A stretch of DNA of 29,741 nucleotides from Lingula anatina. Taxonomy: Eukaryota > Brachiopoda > Lingulata > Lingulida > Lingulidae. Below, in pieces: positions 10,033 through 18,579 of the stretch. The stretch covers positions 652,867 to 682,607 of the forward strand of contig NW_019775402.1 of assembly GCF_001039355.2 (NCBI RefSeq), in the 5' to 3' direction. Position numbers and translations under genes: made by a program. Each line of letters starts with the position of its first letter. Positions within the stretch are counted from its first letter, which is position 1. A model generated the notes under the pieces. The model saw only the letters and a list, made by a program, of their open reading frames with translations. It did no database searches and was not told the DNA's origin.

Positions 10033-10380
10033 TTATCTACAGCTCAAAACTTGAAAGAGATGTATTTCCATCTTTGCAAACATTATAATGCGCATCATAT
10101 GTTCCCTTGCTCCGCCCATATTGCTTGCTGTAGGCGGAATGAAATACCTGTCAACTCCGGCTTTATGCATATCGTTGTGAATGACACCGTGTTTCATGTT
10201 TACAAGTGCCTGCTGTAGTTCTTTGTGAGTGTCCTTGAAGTTAGTTCCATTATTGCTCCACAGTTCTGCAACGTTCCCACGATGCGCAATAAAACGTCGT
10301 AAAACATTGATAAATGCATCGGTTTCAAGCTTATGCAAGATTGAGTCACTCTGTACCTCTGAGAAAAAAACTTGCAAATC
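10033..10380 (-). pseudogene. BEL/Pao retroelement integrase fragment, catalytically broken
   Basis: The minus-strand frame reads like the core of a BEL/Pao-type integrase: LETDAFINVLRRFIAHRG, then ELWSNNGTNF, then IPPTASNMGGAREHMMRI. In this family the stretch before GTNF is normally SDNGTNF, with Asp as the second metal-binding residue of the DDE triad. Here that Asp is Asn (AAT codon), which should abolish catalysis. The Glu of the third motif appears kept (GGAREHM). The frame opens without a proper start and is damaged just upstream, where EVQSDSILHK replaces the shorter usual spacing. No long terminal repeats, protease or reverse transcriptase can be seen nearby. It is a decayed fragment of an LTR element. 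Confidence 0.82.
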
Positions 10381-10532
10381 GCTATGCCTGTGCTCCTGGG
10401 GTCTATAAGTCGAAAGCTTCGAAAATAGTCAGCACAGCGATCAATATTTGCAATGGCGATTGCACCCATCTGCTATCTCGAAGCCTTAGCAAATGCAACG
10501 CAATTATAGCCTCAAACGCTACTTAAGCCTCG

Positions 10533-11406
10533 GTCACAACCGGACGCAGGGATTTTAGGACCTTACGTCCCCTACGAATTTTGGGTGCAGTGCAGGACGT
10601 GGAGTTCGTAGAGGTAGAGGAAAGGTTTCAATGTAACTTTAGGCGCAAGTCTGCCTTGCGAGTCGGATGGGCCACTTGAGATGTCCTTTCAAGCCGGGAC
10701 GCTAACTGCAAGGTGCGATGGCTGTGGAAATTGTACTCATTTCTTGACTTTGTTTTGCTACCTGCATACGTGGCACGCACTAACCACTTACGAATAGAAT
10801 GCAACGTACGGCGAAAGTAGTTCCCTTTTGCGTCATTTTTGCTTCACACTTGCCTCACACACTTATGATAACGTGTTGATGGCGTACGTCAGTTTTGCCT
10901 CCTGTTTTCCCCTTCTTTCTTCTACCTCCCCCTTCTTTTCTCCTAGCTTCTTTCTCTTGTCTTTTGGAGGCATATTAAAAGTAGAATTGAGTGAAATTTG
11001 AATTTTTTGTAAATTGCTGTACCCGTTGCACAATCGACGTTTATTGTCGAGACACGAGAGTGCGTCATGTGCACACCTTTTATACTTCAGGGGTGAGGGT
11101 GACGCACGTACGACGCATTTAAGTTGTGCTTTCGACTTTGTTCGTCAGCTGTGAGGGCGTGCGCCGTACCCAGCACGCAAAGGACACTAGCTCCTTCATT
11201 GTTTGCGACGTGCGTCTTGGACCGCGCACTTCTCACTTGCGAAGTCCTTGCGACTGGAGCAAGTTACGCTTGTTTGCAGGCTATTCGTAGACTCTTTTGG
11301 ACATGTCCAATGTCCTCCGTACGTGCTTACGAGCTGTCTGCAAACTCGAAATTTCGCAAAATTTTGCCGCAAACAGCCCGTAAGAGCCCGTGCGGCCGGT
11401 TGTGAC
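10533..11406. mobile_element. CpG-rich element with short terminal inverted repeats, probably a non-autonomous DNA transposon
   Basis: GTCACAACCGG at 10533-10543 is mirrored by CCGGTTGTGAC at 11396-11406. Allowing a few mismatches the match extends to about 20 bp, 10533-10551 against about 11387-11406. The enclosed 874 bp differs sharply from the rest of the window: it is full of CpG (CGTACG, GCGCAC, TACGTC motifs) and holds a pyrimidine-rich tract at about 10896-10966. Open frames occur on both strands of the right end at the same place, which is typical of composition and not of a gene. No transposase is visible, and I could not identify a target-site duplication. The family is not assigned. 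A CpG-island promoter is an alternative reading, but the paired ends favour a mobile element. Confidence 0.65.
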
Positions 11407-12439
11407 AGAACTTGCCGCATAAAGTGAAAACATCATAACACAATTACACGTAATATAATTTCATTTCATTTTCATTTTGAACTTGATTTAGTTTCCTGAT
11501 TGTCATATCCAGGAGGTAAATGACCTGGCCATTGAAGATTCTAAGGAAATAAAAAAAATTGAAACATACTCGTATACTGAAATTTTCTTTTTTTTTTTCA
11601 TTTTTAATGCATTTTACTTTGTAATGTATTTAATTACAAATTATATTCAAGAATTTTCAGCCGGGGATGATCTTAATTGTATGTCAGTTTTGGCTAAAGT
11701 AATATTCATAACTTGCTGGGGCAGGTGCTTCTCCTGCCCTCAGAATAGACAGAACAAGTTGGCCAACGAGTGTATTGGAACCTTGTTATCTGCTTTAATT
11801 TTAAAGGCAAAAAGTTTCCAAAAAACCTTTTAAAAAGTTCAGTGCATATTCATGAGGCTGAATGAACATTTCCCAGGAACAGTGCTTTAAGGACATGAAT
11901 TTTAAATGTTTAGTTTGTTTTATCACACATTTCAATATTTTGCACTTTTAAAAACAGAAATGTAAAATTTAAATAGATTAGGGATATTTATTTTAAATTA
12001 TAATTGGAAGGGTCTTATTTTAATTTGTTTAATATGTAAGAGACAAAAATAGTACTAGTACATAGAAATAAATCTTGAGCAGTAAAATAAGAGAACAAGG
12101 CAGAAGTGTAGATCTTAATATAATGATTAAACCGGTGTTGAATGATTTTTTTATCAAAACCCTTTCAGGCTTTAAAAAGTACAACCTGGTCAAGGCCAGA
12201 CTTCTTTGTAAATATTTATTCAATTAAAAAATCTTGTTTTATTTATAACTAGATCTAGCAATATCTTTCTATATTGGTCAAAATTCACACTGGATTTCTT
12301 GTGGATTGGATCATAACCATTATGCCATTTTTGATGTTTTAAGAATGAAGCAAATAACTCTTGGAATATTTCTGATGTTAGATGTACAGCACTTGTTCGT
12401 ATTTTAATTTTATTGTGACTTGTTTGCTCTGATATTCAG
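11407..12439. other. Intergenic AT-rich region; no gene seen
   Basis: About 1 kb with only short frames of low-complexity composition. A small perfect hairpin, GGGCAGG/CCTGCCC with a 7-base loop (11719-11739), is present. A transcription terminator role is not expected in a eukaryote. I see nothing else here. Confidence 0.4.
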
Positions 12440-12497
12440 AATATTTAAGAAAACTCGTCGTCTTGCTAAGTCTGAAGTGTGTAAATCAGCATCTTAT

Positions 12498-13077
12498 GCA
12501 CTATGGCGCATTGGAAAAATAAGAAAAGTGTTAGATAACAAAACCACTGAAAAATTAGTACATGCATTTATATCATCAATATTAGATTACTGCAATAGTC
12601 TCCTCTTGGTATTTGTGACAATCAGATTAAAAAGTTACAAGTTATTCAAAACTCAGCTGCAAGACTGGTTTGTCAAATTAAGTACAATAGTACACACCAT
12701 ATCACTCCCATTCTGAAGAATTACACTGGCTGCCTGTGAAGCAGAGGATTGATTTTAAAGTACTTTGTATTATTTTTAATGCGATNCACTATGGCGCATT
12801 GGAAAAATAAGGAAAGTGTTAGATAACAAAACCACTGAAAAATTAGTACATGCATTTATATCATCAAGATTAGATTACTGCAATAGTCTCCTCTTTGGTA
12901 TTTGTGACTATCAGATTAAAAAGTTACAAGTTATTCAAAACTCAGCTGCAAGACTGGTTTGTCAAATTAAGTACAATAGTACACACCATATCACTCCCAT
13001 TCTGAAAGAATTACACTGGCTGCCTGTGAAGCAGAGGATTGATTTTAAAGTACTCTGTATTATTTTTAAGGCGATCC
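12498..13077 (+). repeat. Near-identical tandem copies flanking an n (12498-12785 and 12787-13077), probable assembly duplication
   Basis: CACTATGGCGCATTGGAAAA begins both copies, and they stay colinear for about 290 bp up to the n at 12786. Differences are few. Two of them are one-base homopolymer losses in the first copy (CTCTTGG and CTGAAGAA), the usual signature of poor contig ends. The pattern fits two overlapping contig ends that were abutted instead of merged. Confidence 0.85.
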
Positions 13078-13343
13078 ATTCACAAGGACCATTATATTTA
13101 TCTGATCTTATCTGTTTTAACTTACCACGGCGGTCCACACGTTTTAATACTGAGAATGATTTTATTTTAGAACATTCTGTTTTAGAGAAGGGGTGCCTAA
13201 AAAGTTATGGAGATCGTGCTTTTATAATCTACGCCCCAAGAGTGTGGAATGGTCTACCAAATTTTATTAGGAAAACAGAAGACTTTGACAATTTTAAATC
13301 TCTTTTAAAGACCCACTTTTTTAATTCTGTCTATATCTCTTAG
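12787..13343 (+). pseudogene. Non-LTR reverse transcriptase, C-terminal region
   Basis: The frame is open from the base after the n at 12786 to the TAG at 13341-13343. It has the features shared by CR1/L2/Jockey-type RT C-termini: LVHAFISSRLDYCNSLLFGI, QNSAARLV, then HITPILKELHWLPVKQRI, GDRAFIIYAPRVWNGLPNFI and a final FKSLLKTHFF. This is the thumb and connection part, downstream of the polymerase active site, so the fragment has no activity on its own. The upstream copy (12420-12785) carries the preceding KSEVCKSASYALWRIGKI but then loses frame at a one-base deletion (CTCTTGG against CTCTTTGG). The true reading passes from KSASYALWRIGKI straight into this frame once the duplicated junction is removed. 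Confidence 0.85.
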
Positions 13344-13528
13344 ATTTTGTTTTAATATATATATGTTTTTTTTTTTTTTTAATAGGATTGATTTTTAGTA
13401 GTGTAAATTTTAAATGGTTTCCAATGAGAGTTTATGATTAAAATATTGTAGTCATTTTAATGATTTTAGTATATTAGCCATTATTGTAAGGCGCCTTGAG
13501 ATAGAATGTAAGGCGCCATATAAGAATC

Positions 13529-13553
13529 TTATTATTATTATATTATTATTATT
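13529..13553 (+). repeat. (ATT)n microsatellite, LINE tail
   Basis: This is an imperfect ATT trinucleotide run at the 3' end of the CR1/L2-like LINE. Such tails are formed or extended during target-primed reverse transcription in this clade. Confidence 0.8.
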
Positions 13554-13630
13554 CTAATTCATCACCTACATGTATAGATTATCATCATACATTCCATATA
13601 TAACTTCTTATAAATTAACTTATTGATCTT

Positions 13631-13750
13631 ATGCTACATGTAAACATTGAAATCATGTATATTTATTTATATACTTGTTTGTACTGTTGTAGTTAGATGT
13701 AATTGTCTTTAATTGTACTTTATTTATGAAGGTGTATCAATAAAGAATCC
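13631..13750 (+). mobile_element. 3' tail of a non-LTR retrotransposon, copy 2 (plus orientation)
   Basis: Matches the reverse complement of 7329-7448 over 120 bp with only a handful of differences, ending GTATCAATAAAGAATCC with an AATAAA signal. It lies about 80 bp beyond the ATT tail of the CR1/L2-like LINE, so it is probably a separate, older insertion and not part of that element. The sequence between 13554 and 13630 is unassigned and may belong to the same tail. Confidence 0.7.
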
Positions 13751-14702
13751 AACTCAGCGATAAGGAAATATGTTGGATCAACGATTTCAGTTACCTAGTT
13801 TGTATGTAATATAATGTAAAAGGTAATGATTCCTTTTTTTTTTCAATTGAAATATCATTTTAATTTCCTTACATGTATGATTCCATGAGAAGAAGAGGAA
13901 ATTAATGCAGTTAAGATGACTAGGTAGACTGAAAAGTCTTCTTTTGTTTTGATACATATTGACCAAGTCCAATGAAAATTGTGAGAGAAAATAACCCTTT
14001 TAAATTGTTTTTTAAATGCCCCTACAAGCTGGGTTTGTATTTTTAATTGTCTTATAAAAATGGCTTAGACAAGAATCTGAAATTTTATATCTGTTATTAG
14101 AAAATAAGTGCAAAAATAGCTGTTACAGGCAAAAATTTAGCATTCATATCAAAATGTGTGGCCTCAGTTGCTGAAAGCAATTAATATGTCCTTCAAAAAA
14201 TGATGGAGCAGAAAATTAAAACAATTAGTAGTAGGTACAAGTCGAAAGATCCTGCAAATAAGTCCACCACTGGGCATACACCATGTGTTGTTTTGGAGGC
14301 TCATATGCTATTGATTATCATAAGCAAATAAAGACCTGTCCACTAGATGTCTCCCCAAGCATTATTTATTGATTCCCTTGTGTTATGACTAGCACTAATA
14401 TTGTCATTAAGCTCACCCATTGATTACTCCTCCATTTTTACTATACTTTTCCCTGCAACCAAGCCAGTTGTTTCCGTGTGATCTTGATGAATTATCCAGG
14501 TAAACTCTGGAGAAAGAAGGCAAACATATGGCAAGAAAACCATAGGAGCCTGGAGTACTTGTGAATAACATTAGCATGTGGAATGAGCTGAAATTACATT
14601 GGTAGCTCATGAAAGTTGCACTTTTGTTCTTGGTGTTATACAATCATAATGCAGGTTGGATTGTGATACTGTTGAATGACTGTTTCTTTGTTCTGTTTAC
14701 AG
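13751..14702. other. Upstream region of the TMEM63 gene; no gene seen
   Basis: AT-rich sequence with no supported exon and no CpG-rich promoter. The frame on the minus strand at 14413-14643 has no recognisable family features. If the 14703-14781 exon below is real, the promoter and first exon lie here or further upstream. Confidence 0.35.
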
Positions 14703-14781
14703 CTTAAAAACTTGCCAAGGTGTTGAAATGGTTTGATTTAAGGAAAAGAAGAGAAGAGATACAGTGACATACACCTTTTAT
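14703..14781 (+). other. Candidate noncoding 5' UTR exon of the TMEM63 gene
   Basis: A strong acceptor (TTGTTCTGTTTACAG, ending at 14702) and a strong donor (GTGAGT at 14782) bracket 79 bp. The segment has only a short out-of-context ATG and is purine-rich. The start-codon exon of TMEM63 also begins with an acceptor (TTTGTTTGCAG before 18552), so an upstream noncoding exon must exist. This is the best candidate I see, but only transcript data could confirm it. Confidence 0.35.
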
Positions 14782-15922
14782 GTGAGTATGAACATGTTAC
14801 ATATTTGTATCGGTCAGACTAAGTTTCTTTTTATGTTCAATGTATAAGCAATCAATCATGTTGTATGATCATTTACTCTGTCAAAATCAAGATAACAAAT
14901 ATGGGATGTTGTGATTATAAACTTTTAGTAAATTTTATTAAATTCTGGTGAAGAAAAAAACAGCTGGTTCCATTACCGTGCCATTTCCATAAGTCTTTTT
15001 AACCTTAAATATACATGATAGAGATTTCTTCCTGTGTGACTCATTAGTTATTGGCGTACTGTACAGCTGATAAAGACTTGTAGTTTTCTTAGGTATGAAT
15101 TTTCAGTTTCATTTGACAGCGTTTGTTGTATAAAAATTGTTAGCTATTGAAGTCATTTTACAAAAAGGGGTCAAATGTTTGATAAGTACTTGAAATAAAC
15201 ATGTTGGTAACTGGTCCATGTATTGTTGATAAGATGACATTTTCTGATATTACTGCCTCTTGAAAGAAAAGCATTATTTCATGCTGCAAGGATGAATTTC
15301 TTATTAACATTAATGCAATGCCTGCTGCTGTTACCAGCAACTGAACTATTCATGCACTTATTGGAAACAGCATGTTATCTTATATTTGAGGCTGAACTAC
15401 TTGTGGCTCAATTAATCCACGCTGTCAGGGAGTTGTCTGGAGGCCTGCTTAGACTGGGTTATTGTAGAAATTGACCCATTTTAGGTCATTATAAGAAGAC
15501 CAAGGGCCAGTACCATTTAGCCATTATTCTTTTATATATTAATATTAAACCAGCCTGTGTTTGAAATTAAGATTTAATAAATAACCTCATAAAATAAGTT
15601 GCTGATAGGGTTTGTAAAAACCTATCCCAAGTTATTGTGAGACCTAGTTGTTGCTTGATATGGGCTAGACCTGCTTCTGGTTTCTAAGTATTTCTTTTTG
15701 AAGCCTTGAGAGGGTCCCATATATCATGTACAGATCAGGTTTAAATTGAGCATTTATCCTTGGGCATTTCTTTATTATCATACTATCCCAATTAAGGTTT
15801 TATCTTTAAAGATTGAATTTAATATTGTATGGGTTTTGTTGTTGGGCAGCAAAACTGAATGTACACTGCAACTACTGCAGTATAATTTTTGCACTTTGGC
15901 TAGCATAAGTCAATTGCTAATT
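14782..15922. other. Probable 5' UTR intron of TMEM63; no gene seen
   Basis: About 1.1 kb of AT-rich sequence before the duplicated block. Short frames on either strand (for example 15292-15474) show no domain features or splice context. I see no repeats here. Confidence 0.35.
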
Positions 15923-16993
15923 AAAAAAAAATCTTTGTCTTAAAGAATTAATCTAACTAACACTCAATAGGAATGTTCTGATTTAAAGAAATTATGACTT
16001 AAAAAATACAGTAATCTTTAATATTCACAATTTCCCCCATTGAAAAGATTGAGTAATTACCATATTAATACATGATTGTCACTTCTGCATTAAACACATG
16101 TGCTTTATACATTTTCAACTTATGATTAATTTTAGAAGTGTTTTTCTAATGTAGATTTCATGGCAAAGAGAAGTTTTGGACATTTTGATAACTATATGTT
16201 GGCACCTCCAAATCAATTATCTAGAATGACATATTTTAATATTTTCAAATTATTTAAAGGAGTTCCATGCATTTGCCTCAAAGGAAACAATTTCCAGATA
16301 CGATGTTAATGACGGATGTTTGATTCATCCCCAGTGTTTTATTTTCCAGAATTTTGAGCTTTTGCAGCAATTTGTTGTAAAACCCCTTTCTCCAGTGCAA
16401 ATAGATAAACAGATCACATGATTTTAAGCTGACATGATAAAAATTCCTTGCATAGTGATGCAACTAAGTTTTTACAAATCAAGCAAGTAAATGTCTGTCT
16501 GAACATACTAGAACTTTTATGTGATAATCATCGTCTTTCCTTCGTATTACACATTTCAAATGAAGTTACAAGGACAGATGGTGGGTTGTTTGAGAAATGA
16601 TAGAAAAATCAATATGGGTTAGAAATATGCAGGAAATTGAGCTTGTAGAACAAACTTAAGGAGAGTGCCTTTAGTCTCCTTATCTCAACACTTTTGAACA
16701 CATATATGAAAGGATTTCATGGGATTAATTAGTGGATTACATTTGATGAGATATTTATGTATATTAGGGTTAGTTTACTTATATAAAAGGATTTTTGGTG
16801 GGCAGTAAGGAAATCATACACTTCTACAGCAATCACTTGCCTATGAAACAAAATGATATTGTAGAATTGAATTACTATATTTTATGGTGTAAACATGCAA
16901 CATTGTAGTCATTTATCCAGCATTGTTTGTATAATTTGCACATATATATATTTATTTGTTTGCAGTGTGGTATAGAACATCATAAACCCAGTC

Positions 16994-17158
16994 ATGTCAG
17001 TTCCACAACTCCACAGCACTGATGTAGTGGCTGCTAACTTGACTTGTGACCGTTACTACTCATGGGATGAGTTTCACAACAAAACAAAATTAATCACTAT
17101 ATATGGAGGATATGAAGGCATCCCAGAAAACTTGCTTATCAACTTTATAGTGTGGTTG
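16994..17158 (+). pseudogene. Duplicate of the TMEM63 start-codon exon, likely an assembly artefact
   Basis: Encodes the same 55 residues as 18580-18744, beginning MSVPQLHSTD and ending INFIVWL, with the same donor GTAAGT. The following exon of this copy is cut at the n (17505) after AILRKKAW, so the copy cannot give a complete protein. If it were genuine it would be an alternative first coding exon giving an identical protein. Confidence 0.8.
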
Positions 17159-17394
17159 GTAAGTTTGAACATGCGTGCCTTTAATAGATATAATTTCATT
17201 ACTATTATATGAATATGAAATAATTAAATGAATCAGAAACATATATGATATATAATTTAGTCTAGTGCTTACCACCAGGCTTGATGTATAATAGACCAGT
17301 AAAGATATAAATGCCGTTCTCTGCTTTTGTACATATACAGTACCTATAATAGTTGATGGGTTAATTTTACTGGCTTTGGGTGCAAATTGAGTTT

Positions 17395-17421
17395 TTATTA
17401 TTATTATTATTATTATTATTT
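17395..17421 (+). repeat. (ATT)n microsatellite
   Basis: This is an ATT run inside the intron of the first duplicate copy. Its counterpart lies at about 18980-19006 in the second copy. On the minus strand it gives the poly-isoleucine stretch of a spurious frame. Confidence 0.8.
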
Positions 17422-18551
17422 TCATGAGTAGCATCATATATTGGATAATATGATATTTTCAGCTACTACTGATACTGTTTGCTATCTTAAGAAAGAAAGC
17501 TTGGNAAAAAAAAATCTTTGTCTTAAAGAATTAATCTAACTAACACTCAATAGGAATGTTCTGATTTAAAGAAATTATGACTTAAAAAATACAGTAATCT
17601 TTAATATTCACAATTTCCCCCATTGAAAAGATTGAGTAATTACCATATTAATACATGATTGTCACTTCTGCATTAAACACATGTGCTTTATACATTTTCA
17701 ACTTATGATTAATTTTAGAAGTGTTTTTCTAATGTAGATTTCATGGCAAAGAGAAGTTTTGGACATTTTGATAACTATATGTTGGCACCTCCAAATCAAT
17801 TATCTAGAATGACATATTTTAATATTTTCAAATTATTTAAAGGAGTTCCATGCATTTGCCTCAAAGGAAACAATTTCCAGATACGATGTTAATGACGGAT
17901 GTTTGATTCATCCCCAGTGTTTTATTTTCCAGAATTTTGAGCTTTTGCAGCAATTTGTTGTTAAACCCCTTTTCTCCAGTGCAAATAGATAAACAGATCA
18001 CATGATTTTAAGCTGACATGATAAAAATTCCTTGCATAGTGATGCAACTAAGTTTTTACAAATCAAGCAAGTAAATGTCTGTCTGAACATACTAGAACTT
18101 TTATGTGATAATCATCGTCTTTCCTTCGTATTACACATTTCAAATGAAGTTACAAGGACAGATGGTGGGTTGTTTGAGAAATGATAGAAAAATCAATATG
18201 GGTTAGAAATATGCAGGAAATTGAGCTTGTAGAACAAACTTAATGAGAGTGCCTTTAGTCTCCTTATCTCAACACTTTTGAACACATATATGAAAGGATT
18301 TCATGGGATTAATTAGTGGATTACATTTGATGAGAAATATTTATGTATATTAGGGTTAGTTTACTTATATAAAAGGATTTTTGGTGGGCAGTAAGGAAAT
18401 CATACACTTCTACAGCAATCACTTGCCTATGAAACAAAATGATATTGTAGAATTGAATTACTATATTTTATGGTGTAAACATGCAACATTGTAGTCATTT
18501 ATCCAGCATTGTTTGTATAATTTGCACATATATATATTTATTTGTTTGCAG

Positions 18552-18579
18552 TGTGGTATAGAACATCATAAACCCAGTC
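18552..18579 (+). other. 5' UTR part of the TMEM63 start-codon exon
   Basis: Twenty-eight noncoding bases lie between the acceptor TTTGTTTGCAG (ending 18551) and the ATG at 18580, so transcription starts upstream in another exon. The ATG has a moderate context (CAGTCATGTC). It is the first ATG of the exon that opens the conserved frame. Confidence 0.6.

Larger units (their letters stand above)
12440..13553 (+). mobile_element. 5'-truncated CR1/L2-like LINE with an ATT-repeat tail
   Basis: The coding part is the C-terminal region of a non-LTR reverse transcriptase. After it come a 3' UTR with the paired motif GTAAGGCGCC at 13487-13496 and TAAGGCGCC at about 13509-13517, then CATATAAGAATC and an (ATT)n tail ending at about 13553. 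A GC-rich 'aggcgc...atataa' motif followed by a trinucleotide tail is typical of CR1/L2-clade 3' ends. The endonuclease and the catalytic reverse-transcriptase motifs are missing, so this is a 5'-truncated copy. A contig junction at 12786 splits the element and repeats about 290 bp of it. Confidence 0.8.

Noticed and set aside
11124-11427. Overlapping frames on both strands, up to 93 codons
   Set aside because: They lie at the same place on both strands of the CpG-rich element, as expected from scarce AT-rich stop codons, and show no protein family signature.
17090-17437. Minus-strand 115-codon frame, present twice (also 18676-19023)
   Set aside because: It overlaps the TMEM63 start exon and intron in antisense, its poly-Ile run is the ATT microsatellite, and the second copy only reflects the duplicated contig overlap.
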